Assembly (NCBI GenBank): GCA_049642465.1
Contig: JBAROV010000239.1
Location: 59,479 to 123,478 of the forward strand
Source: CAWDPQ01 sp049642465
GTDB lineage: Bacteria > Acidobacteriota > Vicinamibacteria > Vicinamibacterales > 2-12-FULL-66-21
Length of the DNA stretch: 64,000 nucleotides
Direction of reading: 5' to 3'
Below the pieces are notes generated by a model. That model ran no database searches. It was given only the letters and a program-made list of their open reading frames with translations, and was not told the origin of the DNA. This document shows positions 8,599 to 15,930 of this stretch, in pieces. A program made the translations under genes and the position numbers. Within the stretch, counting starts at the first letter, position 1. Each line of letters opens with the position of its first letter.

Positions 8599-10074
8599 AT
8601 GGCGGATGCAACCGCAGGCGGAACCAAATCGACGAAAGAAGCACTGGTGACTGAGATCACTCCCCAGTCGGAGGACTTCTCGCGCTGGTATCTGGACGTC
8701 GTACGACGGGCCGAACTTGCCGATTACACCGAAGTCAAGGGCTGCATGGCGATTCGACCGTACGGCTATGCGATTTGGGAACTGATCCAGCAGGCGCTCG
8801 ACCGGCGCTTCAAGGCCACCGGCCACGTGAATGCGTATTTCCCGCTGTTCATCCCTGCGTCCCTGCTGATGAAGGAGAAAGAGCACGTCGAGGGGTTCGC
8901 TCCACAAGTGGCCTGGGTCACACGTGGCGGCGATGAAGAACTTGCCGAACCGCTCGTCGTCCGTCCGACATCCGAGGCGATCATCGGTACGCTCTACTCG
9001 AAGTGGATCAAGTCATGGCGCGATCTGCCCGTCCTGATCAATCAGTGGGCGAACGTGGTCCGCTGGGAGAAGGTCACGCGCCCGTTTTTGCGGACGACGG
9101 AATTCCTGTGGCAGGAAGGGCATACGGCTCACGAGACGGAAGCGGAAGCGCAGGAGGAAACGCTCAGGATCCTGAACCTGTACCAGGAATTCGCTGAAAC
9201 CGAACTTGCCATGCCGGTGGTTACCGGGCAGAAGAGCGAGAGCGAAAAGTTCGCGGGCGCATCGCGCACCTACTCGATTGAAGCGCTGATGGGAGACGGC
9301 CGGGCGCTGCAATCCGGGACGTCACACAACCTCGGGCAGAACTTCGCCAAGGCGTTCAGCATCCAGTTCCAGGGTCGCGACAAGGCGCTTCAGTACGCGT
9401 GGACGACGTCCTGGGGTGTGTCGACGCGGCTCATCGGCGGCGTCATCATGACCCACGGCGATGACAGCGGCCTGATCCTGCCGCCGCGCGTGGCGCCCTA
9501 TCAGGTCGTCATGGTTCCGATTCCGCGCGGGAACTGGCAGGAGACTGTCCTGCCGAAGGCACGACAGATTCAAGCGGATCTGGTGGCGCAAGGCGTCCGC
9601 GTGTTCCTCGACGACCGCGAGGCATATACGCCCGGCTGGAAGTTCGCCGAGTGGGAACTCCGTGGGGTTCCGCTTCGGCTGGAAATCGGGCCGAAAGATC
9701 TCGAGAAGTCTCAGGTCATGCTCGCCCGGCGCGATACGCGCGAAAAGCTGTCGGCACCGTTTGAGGGCTTGACCGCACGAATCACCGCACTCCTCCAGGA
9801 GATCCAGGACTCGCTCTATCAGCGAGCGCTCCGCTTCCGCGAGGAGCATACGACGCGTGTCTCGAACTACGACGAGTTCAAGGCCACGATGGAGGGCCGT
9901 CCCGGCTTCGTGATCGCCGGCTGGTGCGGGAGCGCGGATTGCGAAGCGCAGATCAAGGCAGAGACGCAGGCGACGCTGCGCAATATTCCCTTCGGAAGCG
10001 AGAAGGTGTCGGGCAGCTGTGTGAAATGCGGACGTCCCTCACAAGGCGAGGCCTGGTTCGCCAAGGCTTATTAG
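8599..10074 (+). CDS. proS: Prolyl-tRNA synthetase, archaeal/eukaryotic-like (type 3)
   Basis: 491 residues; charges tRNA-Pro with proline. It lacks the large editing insertion of the bacterial type-1 enzyme. It shows the type-3 core instead: the SRWYLDVV region, PTSEAIIG, the motif 2 region TRPFLRTTEFLWQEGHTAH, and motif 3 around STRLIGGVIMTHGDDSGL. The anticodon-binding domain follows, and a C-terminal zinc-type domain with Cys pairs (CGSADC and CVKCG) ends the protein. This short enzyme type occurs in scattered bacterial lineages. Its stop codon overlaps the stop of the convergent HEAT-repeat gene by 4 bp, so no separate terminator lies between them. Confidence 0.95.
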   Translation: MADATAGGTKSTKEALVTEITPQSEDFSRWYLDVVRRAELADYTEVKGCMAIRPYGYAIWELIQQALDRRFKATGHVNAYFPLFIPASLLMKEKEHVEGFAPQVAWVTRGGDEELAEPLVVRPTSEAIIGTLYSKWIKSWRDLPVLINQWANVVRWEKVTRPFLRTTEFLWQEGHTAHETEAEAQEETLRILNLYQEFAETELAMPVVTGQKSESEKFAGASRTYSIEALMGDGRALQSGTSHNLGQNFAKAFSIQFQGRDKALQYAWTTSWGVSTRLIGGVIMTHGDDSGLILPPRVAPYQVVMVPIPRGNWQETVLPKARQIQADLVAQGVRVFLDDREAYTPGWKFAEWELRGVPLRLEIGPKDLEKSQVMLARRDTREKLSAPFEGLTARITALLQEIQDSLYQRALRFREEHTTRVSNYDEFKATMEGRPGFVIAGWCGSADCEAQIKAETQATLRNIPFGSEKVSGSCVKCGRPSQGEAWFAKAY

Positions 10075-11045
10075 AGAATGGCTTCCGCCGCCCCCGGCCA
10101 GCGCGCGAGCACTTTCTTGATCGACGCGTGACGCCTCGTCATTCGCTCGCGCTTGGCCACGCCGCGCAGGGCAGACGCGAGCTGGTGTCGCCACCACAGA
10201 TCCCCCTGCGGTGCGCGCGAGAGCGCTGCCGCTAACGACTCGACGCACGAGGCGTCGCCCACTGCACGCATCGCCGCGACGAAGGATGGCGGCAGGGGAC
10301 CCTCGGCGGCCTCGAGGGTTTCACGCAAATCGTAGAGTGCGATGCGGCTGCCCCTCAACGCCAGTACCTGATGCGTGGCTCCCCGAACGTGTTGCCACGC
10401 GAGGCGGGTGTTGCCGGCCGTGGAGCTCTCACGCGAGCGGATGACGTCGACGAGCTTCTGCAGCGAGGGAAGGGGGGCTGTGGCGCCTTTCGCGATCACG
10501 GCATGACGAAGCTCCTCCGGATCGCCTGGCAACCGACCATCGAGAGCATCCTCGATGACGGCGTCATCGTAGGTGCTCTTCTGACGTCGTTTCGGGCCGT
10601 CCGCCTCGAGGGCTTCTGTGATCTTCGCAAGCATGGCCGCGGGGATGTCCTGGAGCGCAGCGTGTGCGGCCAGCCGAACTCGTCGTTCCCGCGACGGGTC
10701 GAGCGCCACTTCGACGAGCGCATCGAGCGCGCTGGCGGAGACCGCTGCTTCTTTCGCATCGAGCAGCGGCTTGAGCGAGGCGGCTGCCGCGACCGCCACG
10801 TCGGCAGGCCCGTGGAGAGCGGAACCGATGAGCGGCAGGGCGCGGGGATCGGCAATGCGCTCGAGCGTCTGCAGAATCCCAATCTGGAGGAAGTCGTCCG
10901 ATGTTGCGCCGAACGCGCCGATCAGACGGTCGGTGGCTCGCCGCCCGATGACAGCCAGGCGCGCAGTCGCCGCTTCGCGCCGAACCAGGTCGTCCGATGC
11001 GAGCGCGTCTACGAGCGTGCGGATCTCGATAGTCGAAACGCTCAC
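10071..11045 (-). CDS. HEAT-repeat protein of unknown function
   Basis: 324 residues built of about eight alpha-helical repeats of HEAT/PBS-lyase type; recognisable units include RREAATARLAVIG, DPRALPLIGSAL and RRVRLAAHAALQ. There is no signal peptide or transmembrane segment, so it is probably a cytoplasmic scaffold. It is the last gene of the tatA-tatC-OmpA-like transcription unit, and its GTG start overlaps the OmpA-like stop by 4 bp, which suggests translational coupling. The role is unknown; the context is envelope and export. Confidence 0.75.
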   Translation of the reverse strand: MSVSTIEIRTLVDALASDDLVRREAATARLAVIGRRATDRLIGAFGATSDDFLQIGILQTLERIADPRALPLIGSALHGPADVAVAAAASLKPLLDAKEAAVSASALDALVEVALDPSRERRVRLAAHAALQDIPAAMLAKITEALEADGPKRRQKSTYDDAVIEDALDGRLPGDPEELRHAVIAKGATAPLPSLQKLVDVIRSRESSTAGNTRLAWQHVRGATHQVLALRGSRIALYDLRETLEAAEGPLPPSFVAAMRAVGDASCVESLAAALSRAPQGDLWWRHQLASALRGVAKRERMTRRHASIKKVLARWPGAAEAIL

Positions 11046-12721
11046 CGCTGCACCCGGACGAGCAGCGCGGCCCGGCGGTTGAGGCGCCGCGTTTCTTCGC
11101 GCGCGTTATCGTGTTTCGGACGTTCTTCGCCGTAGCTGACCGTCCGCAGACGATCGGCGCCCATTCCACGGCTGGCGAGATACTCGCGAACCGCCGACGC
11201 GCGGCGCTCACCGAGCGCGAGGTTGTATTCAGCCGTTCCGATATTGCACGTGTGTCCTTCGATCTCGAGCCGCAGTTCCGGATTCGACTGCAGTGTCTTG
11301 ATCGCCTCGTCCAGGGCGCGGGTGGCCTCCGGTCGGAGAGAGTAGCGATCGAAATCGAAGTGCACGTCTTCGAAGACGAATTCCTTGACGGCGGGACGAA
11401 TCACCTGCATCGTGACCGCGTCGGTCGCGGTGCCACCTTTGCCGTCGTTTGCCGTGACAGTGATGGGCACCGGCCCCTCCTGCATCGGCGCGGTCCACGG
11501 ACTCTGGCGATCGGAGCGATTCGCGAGGCTGCCGGCGGCAGCGTTCCACGAATACGTCAGCGCATCGCCGTCCGGATCCGCCGCGTCAGCGGTCACGGTT
11601 GCGACGCGGCCGATTTCAACCGTACACGGTTCGCATTGCGCCCGCACCGTCGGCGGTCGGTTTTGCGCCGAAGCTGGTGGAGGCGGCGGCGGGAGTGGAG
11701 GAGGCACGTGGACCCGCACGCCGGGGTGGTATCCGATGCGGAACTGAAAACCGAGCGAGTCGCCAGTTTCGTCCGTGAAGACGCCAAACCTGCTCCGTCC
11801 GTCGAGCCTCGCGTTCCAGTTCAGCGCCGCGCCCGCGAAAATGCCGTTCCGACCCTGCCACGTCAATCCGACGGTTCCGGTAACGGGACTTTCCTGGGCG
11901 GAACTGATCGGCAACAGCGTCTGACCGAGAATTGTCGGTCCTTTCGGAACCACTGCGTCGTCGAGATAAATCTCACCATGCAGTTCCGCCGTCAGCCGCA
12001 GACTTCCGCGTGATGGAGTCGCGACACCGACGCCCCACCGGACGCCATTCACCAGATCGAATGTATCCGGATCTCCACGGACGATGAGTCCGCCGAAGGC
12101 GGATAGCTCAACACGCTCGTGCATCTCCGAACTGACGATCCCGTCGAGAGCGACGTCCGCTTTTCCGGTGCCGACGCCTTCGTCCGTGTCGGCTGTCGGG
12201 ATCTTGACGAGCCCTCGCACAGCAAGGGCGGCGGGCGATTGGCGGTATTGGGAGGTGAGGTTGAATTTTGCGCCGAGCCAGAGATCCCCAAGCTGATTGC
12301 CCGACCATTCGCGCGAGTTGAACGGATACTCGTTGACAACCCCGGCGCCGTCGATGCCGCCGAAGGTCGGGAAAAACAAGGGCCGCACATCGCGATCGAT
12401 GCGGCGAACGACCGTCCACGCGCTGAAGATCTCAACGCGATCGGCGAGGCCCACACCGAACGTCACCGGGAAGTTCGAGACGTCGGTAAAACCCTGCTCG
12501 TAATCGAAGTTCACGCGCTGCGCGCTGACCGACCACTTTCGCGCGGGGAGCACTTCACCGGTCGGCACGAACCACAGCCCGGTATCGCCGGATGTCGTCG
12601 TGGTTGCGGGTCGTGTTTCGGCGGGAACTGGTTGGGTGGACTGCGCGGGCGCCTGCGCCGCGGAAGGAATCGCACCGGCCATCGTCATGACGACGGCAAG
12701 TGCAGTGACGCACGTTTGCAT
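11042..12721 (-). CDS. Outer-membrane beta-barrel protein with PKD-like and OmpA/Pal peptidoglycan-binding domains
   Basis: 559 residues. A signal peptide (TALAVVMTMAGAIPSAAQA) is followed by a region of about 280 residues rich in alternating aromatic strands that reads as an outer-membrane barrel. Then comes a proline run (HVPPPLPPPPPPA), an Ig/PKD-like domain with ADPDGDALTYSW, and a C-terminal OmpA domain (VHFDFDRYSLRPEA; EGHTCNIG; NLALGERRASAVREYL; SYGEERP). The OmpA domain should bind peptidoglycan and link the outer membrane to the wall. It lies 9 bp after tatC and overlaps the HEAT-repeat gene. The His-Thr-Cys in place of the usual HTD in the OmpA motif is unusual. Confidence 0.85.
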   Translation of the reverse strand: MQTCVTALAVVMTMAGAIPSAAQAPAQSTQPVPAETRPATTTTSGDTGLWFVPTGEVLPARKWSVSAQRVNFDYEQGFTDVSNFPVTFGVGLADRVEIFSAWTVVRRIDRDVRPLFFPTFGGIDGAGVVNEYPFNSREWSGNQLGDLWLGAKFNLTSQYRQSPAALAVRGLVKIPTADTDEGVGTGKADVALDGIVSSEMHERVELSAFGGLIVRGDPDTFDLVNGVRWGVGVATPSRGSLRLTAELHGEIYLDDAVVPKGPTILGQTLLPISSAQESPVTGTVGLTWQGRNGIFAGAALNWNARLDGRSRFGVFTDETGDSLGFQFRIGYHPGVRVHVPPPLPPPPPPASAQNRPPTVRAQCEPCTVEIGRVATVTADAADPDGDALTYSWNAAAGSLANRSDRQSPWTAPMQEGPVPITVTANDGKGGTATDAVTMQVIRPAVKEFVFEDVHFDFDRYSLRPEATRALDEAIKTLQSNPELRLEIEGHTCNIGTAEYNLALGERRASAVREYLASRGMGADRLRTVSYGEERPKHDNAREETRRLNRRAALLVRVQR

Positions 12722-12730
12722 CGAGTTAGG

Positions 12731-13549
12731 CTACGCCGGCTTTCGCTTGCCGAAGATCCACGCGACCCCGATGCTGATGGCGTAGAGCACCAGCATCGGT
12801 CCGGCCATCATCACCTGCGAGCCAATGTCGCCGCCGGGGCTGAGGACCGCGCCGAGAATGAAGATGATCAGCACGGCGTACTTCGTATGCTTCACCAGGA
12901 AGCCGGCCGTGATGACCCCCATGCGCGCAAGTGCCAGCACGAGGACGGGCATCTGGAAGATCGCGCCGAACCCGAGGGCCATCTTCGTGTACAGCGAGAA
13001 CGTGGGACCCAGCTTCGGCATGAAGTGGACGAGGTCCGACTCAAATCCCAGGAAGAACTTCCAGGTGTAGGGGAACGCAATGTAGTGAGAAAAGAGCGCG
13101 CCGGCGAAAAAAAGGATGCTCGAGAAAAAGACGAACGGGATCGCGAACTTCTTTTCGTGGGAGTACAGCCCCGGGGCGATGAACAACCAGAGCTGCCACA
13201 AAATGAAGGGCATGGCCACGAAGACGCCAGAGAGGATGCCGACTTTGATGTACAGCATGAACACTTCCGGCCCTTCGGTGGCGATGAAGGTGCCGTCGTT
13301 CGGCAACATGGCCTTCACCGGCCCAAGCACGAACCGGAAGATGTCCGTGATGAAAAAGAACGCGACGACACAGCCGACGACGAGCGCGATGACAGACATG
13401 ATGAGTCGTTTCCGGAGCTCGTCGAGATGCTCCAGAAACGACATCTTGCCGCCGGCGTCGAGTTCGTCGTCGGCGTCGGTCAGTTCGATATCGGGGTCGT
13501 GTTCAGGATCCGGGGCCGGAGATGTGCCCGGAAAGCGTACGAGCGCCAT
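12731..13549 (-). CDS. tatC: Sec-independent protein translocase TatC
   Basis: 272 residues with six predicted transmembrane helices. The conserved TatC start FLEHLDELRKRLI lies at about residues 38-50 after an acidic extension of roughly 35 residues that most TatC proteins lack. FEVFMLY-type (here PEVFMLYIK), the PFILWQLWLFIAPGLYSHEKK loop and the LSPGGDIGSQ region near the end are all present. TatC is the twin-arginine signal receptor in the inner membrane. It lies 6 bp downstream of tatA. Candidate Tat clients in this window carry twin arginines: the glycosylasparaginase-like protein at 52603 and the cupredoxin at 24822. Confidence 0.96.
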   Translation of the reverse strand: MALVRFPGTSPAPDPEHDPDIELTDADDELDAGGKMSFLEHLDELRKRLIMSVIALVVGCVVAFFFITDIFRFVLGPVKAMLPNDGTFIATEGPEVFMLYIKVGILSGVFVAMPFILWQLWLFIAPGLYSHEKKFAIPFVFFSSILFFAGALFSHYIAFPYTWKFFLGFESDLVHFMPKLGPTFSLYTKMALGFGAIFQMPVLVLALARMGVITAGFLVKHTKYAVLIIFILGAVLSPGGDIGSQVMMAGPMLVLYAISIGVAWIFGKRKPA

Positions 13550-13555
13550 GGAACG

Positions 13556-13822
13556 TTATGCGTTCTCGGTTTGGCGCGGGACGGTCTGATCGCTCTCGGC
13601 GTCAACGGGACGGGGAGGCGGCGCGGCCCGTTCGGTGTTGCGCTGTTCCTCGATCCGGATTTCCTCATCGAGTGTGTTGCGCAGCTCGTTCGAGGCCCGC
13701 TTGAACTCGCCGAGACTCTTGCCGAGCGAGCGCCCCAGCTCGGGCAGTTTCCGGGGCCCGAAAATGATGAGGGCAATCGTCAAGATGATGATCAGCTCCG
13801 GCATGCCGATCGAACCAAACAT
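13556..13822 (-). CDS. tatA: Sec-independent translocase subunit TatA/TatB
   Basis: 88 residues: one N-terminal transmembrane helix (PELIIILTIALIIFG), the conserved FGPRKLPELGRSLG hinge and amphipathic helix, then a charged tail. FGP and the short length fit TatA, though some lineages use one protein for both TatA and TatB roles. AAGGA sits upstream of the ATG. It is the first gene of the tatA-tatC-OmpA-like-HEAT unit. Its upstream region (13823-13961) is shared with the divergent protease gene. Confidence 0.93.
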   Translation of the reverse strand: MFGSIGMPELIIILTIALIIFGPRKLPELGRSLGKSLGEFKRASNELRNTLDEEIRIEEQRNTERAAPPPRPVDAESDQTVPRQTENA

Positions 13823-13925
13823 ATAGCAAATCCTTGAAAGGCTGACAGTTGCGGTCTAACGAGCCATTATAGGAACCCCTACCCGGGGGGTCAAGCTGCC
13901 GGCTTCGGCGAATGGCCGGAAGTCG

Positions 13926-13955
13926 TTGCCGGATGGGCACTTGGTCTGTTACGAT
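13926..13955 (+). promoter_or_regulatory. Predicted sigma-70 promoter of the S41 protease gene
   Basis: TTGCCG at 13926-13931 and TACGAT at 13950-13955 are separated by 18 bp. The expected transcription start is near 13962, the A of the chosen ATG, which would make the mRNA leaderless. No ribosome-binding site precedes the ATG, in line with this. Confidence 0.5.
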
Positions 13956-13961
13956 TTCAAG

Positions 13962-15614
13962 ATGCGACATTCCCGGTTCTTTCCAGCCGTTGTCCTCGCA
14001 GTCGCCCTGTCGGCGGTCGCAGGCGGTTTCTTCGGCAGCAGCGCGCTCGCCACGCAGGACGAAACGGCGCAGCAGCTCCGCTTGTTTTCAACGGCCCTGG
14101 CCGCCATCAACCGGGAATACGTCGAGGAAGTGCCGTCGGACCGGCTTGTCTACGGCGCGATCGACGGCATGCTCAAGACGCTCGATCCCCACTCCAGCTT
14201 CTTCGATCCCCGCTCGTATACGCAGATGCGGGAACGGCAGGAAGGCAAGTACTACGGCCTCGGCATCCAGATTCAGGTAATTGACGGCGATATCACCGTC
14301 ATGTCCATTTTCGAAGGCTCGCCCGCATTCAAGAAGGGGCTTCGCCGTGGCGACGTCATCGCCCGCATCGAAGGCCAGGATTCCACCGGCAAGACCACGA
14401 TGCTCGATGCGAAGGGGTGGACGAGCGAGCAGGCCGTCCGGAAACTGAAGGGGCCGAAGGGCACCACCGTCGGCATCTCGATCAAGCGGCGCGGCTACGA
14501 CAAGCTGATCGACATGGAGGTGGTGCGGGACGAGGTGAACATCACCACGGTCCGCGGCGCGTTCATGGCGGATCCCCAGACCGGCTACGTCAAGCTCGGC
14601 GAGTTCTCCGAGACATCGGATCGCGAAATGGGAGCGGCCCTCGAACAGCTGGCCGGGAGAGGCATGAAGCGTCTGATCCTGGACCTGCGTGACAACCCTG
14701 GCGGCGCGCTGGATCAAGCGATCGCCATCTCCAACCGATTCCTGCCCCGCGGAGACATGATCGTGTTTACGAAGGGTCGCATTCCCAACGCGGATCAGGA
14801 GTATCGGGCGTCCGAGGAAAGCGAATACACGCACTTGCCCATCGTGGTGCTCGTGAACCGCAACAGCGCGAGCGCATCGGAAATCGTCAGCGGCGCTCTC
14901 CAGGATCACGATCGCGCGCTCGTCGTCGGCGAGACGACGTTTGGAAAGGCGCTGGTGCAGTCGGTGTACCGCATCGCCGGCAACGCGGGCCTGGCGTTGA
15001 CGACCGGACGCTATTACACGCCGAGCGGGCGGTTGATTCAGCGGCCCTGGGACGGCAGCTTCGACGAGTACCTGACCTACACGTTGAGAGATCAGAAGGC
15101 CGAACGTCAGCACTCCGCTGCGGATCTGAAGTACACCGACGCGGGGCGCAAGGTGTACAGCGGTGGCGGCATCGAACCCGACAAGTTCCTGGCCGGCCCA
15201 GTCGAAGGATTCTCGCCGACGCGGTTCGGACGTCAGCTCTGGGCCCGCGGATCGTTCTCGACATTCGCCGATGGGTTCGTCGCCGAGGGCGATACGCGGT
15301 TCAGCGAGGCGACGCGCACCAAGAAGCGCATCTCCCGCGGCTTCACCGTCACCGACGACATGATGAAGGATTTCCGCGCGTCGTTGCAGACGCAGAAGAT
15401 CAAGGTCGACGAAGCGGCATTTACGACCGACGACAGTTTCATTCGCGCGATGATTCATTACGAGATCGACCTTCCGCTCTTCGGCGTGGAGGAGGCTCGA
15501 CGGAATCTGATCGCGCGCGACCCGCAGGCGCAGTTCGCGCTCAGTCAGTTCGGCGAGGCGCAAAAGCTCACGGAGCTGGCGCGCGCGACGAACCGTGGCG
15601 GAAAGGGTCAGTAG
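13962..15614 (+). CDS. CtpA-family S41 carboxy-terminal processing peptidase
   Basis: 551 residues from ATG 13962, chosen because it places a signal peptide or anchor (FFPAVVLAVALSAVAGGFFG) at the N-terminus. A PDZ domain covers about 95-185 (YGLGIQIQ; GDVIARIEG). The S41 catalytic domain follows, with DLRDNPGG at 241-248, the nucleophile Ser around residue 304 in NSASASEIVSGA and the general base Lys at 329 in TTFGKALVQ. Members cleave C-terminal tails of periplasmic proteins. The last 150 residues form an extra helical domain of unknown role. The gene is monocistronic: tatA diverges upstream and a candidate RNA gene lies downstream. Confidence 0.92.
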   Translation: MRHSRFFPAVVLAVALSAVAGGFFGSSALATQDETAQQLRLFSTALAAINREYVEEVPSDRLVYGAIDGMLKTLDPHSSFFDPRSYTQMRERQEGKYYGLGIQIQVIDGDITVMSIFEGSPAFKKGLRRGDVIARIEGQDSTGKTTMLDAKGWTSEQAVRKLKGPKGTTVGISIKRRGYDKLIDMEVVRDEVNITTVRGAFMADPQTGYVKLGEFSETSDREMGAALEQLAGRGMKRLILDLRDNPGGALDQAIAISNRFLPRGDMIVFTKGRIPNADQEYRASEESEYTHLPIVVLVNRNSASASEIVSGALQDHDRALVVGETTFGKALVQSVYRIAGNAGLALTTGRYYTPSGRLIQRPWDGSFDEYLTYTLRDQKAERQHSAADLKYTDAGRKVYSGGGIEPDKFLAGPVEGFSPTRFGRQLWARGSFSTFADGFVAEGDTRFSEATRTKKRISRGFTVTDDMMKDFRASLQTQKIKVDEAAFTTDDSFIRAMIHYEIDLPLFGVEEARRNLIARDPQAQFALSQFGEAQKLTELARATNRGGKGQ

Positions 15615-15685
15615 GCCGGACGCAAGGTCCGTCGACGGGCGCAGGGCGAGGCCATCTGCCCTACATTTTGGGTTCTAGTTTGATC

Positions 15686-15715
15686 TTGCCCCTACGTATG
15701 GGGGCTTGCTAGACT
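15686..15715 (+). promoter_or_regulatory. Predicted promoter upstream of the candidate ncRNA and smc
   Basis: TTGCCC at 15686-15691 and TAGACT at 15710-15715 have an 18 bp spacer, predicting a start near 15722. It lies in the 316 bp gap between the protease gene and smc, and would drive either a separate small RNA or the smc leader. Confidence 0.45.
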
Positions 15716-15721
15716 GACAGC

Positions 15722-15909
15722 CGTTTTGACCTGGCCGGAGCGCGGAGCGCGAAGCCGGGCGCTGGACTCAGGGGCAACCCCGCTTTGTGCGGGGTGTGAG
15801 AACAGCTGGAACGGTCTTGTCACGTCAACGGTTCCACAACACAGTTGAGACGATCGAAGCGACCCCAGCCGCTTCCGGGTAGGACACCGTCCACCCGAAG
15901 CGGCTTTTT
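15722..15909 (+). ncRNA. Candidate structured RNA or attenuating leader upstream of smc
   Basis: About 190 nt between a plausible promoter and an intrinsic terminator in a gene-free gap. Several stems are visible: CCCCGC/GCGGGG around a 5-nt loop at 15778-15794, a surrounding ACTCA/TGTGAG pairing, TGGAAC/GTTCCA at about 15807-15836, and the terminator stem at the 3' end. The first bases (AGCCGTTT) could also pair imperfectly with the 3' arm of the terminator, so alternative folds are possible. Length and position would suit a 6S-like RNA, but I could not match the 6S consensus. It could equally be a cis leader controlling smc. Confidence 0.4.
15867..15909 (+). terminator. Intrinsic terminator just before smc
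   Basis: GCCGCTTCCGGGT at 15868-15880 pairs, with a one-base bulge, with ACCCGAAGCGGC at 15893-15904 across a 12-nt loop. It is followed at once by TTTTT. The T-run ends only 21 bp before the smc ATG, so any transcript reaching smc from upstream must read through it. Confidence 0.7.
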
Positions 15910-15930
15910 GTTTATCGGAAGGGACCACAC

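Noticed and set aside
12119..13837. Open frame of 572 codons on the plus strand
   Set aside because: Antisense of tatC/tatA and the OmpA-like gene, which have clear families.
14088..15563. Long open frame (491 codons) on the minus strand
   Set aside because: It is the antisense shadow of the S41 protease gene; high GC keeps this frame open and it has no recognisable domain.
15722..15909. Firm assignment as 6S RNA, tmRNA or RNase P RNA
   Set aside because: Length fits 6S only, and I could not find the conserved 6S bubble; no tmRNA tag frame or RNase P core sequences are seen.
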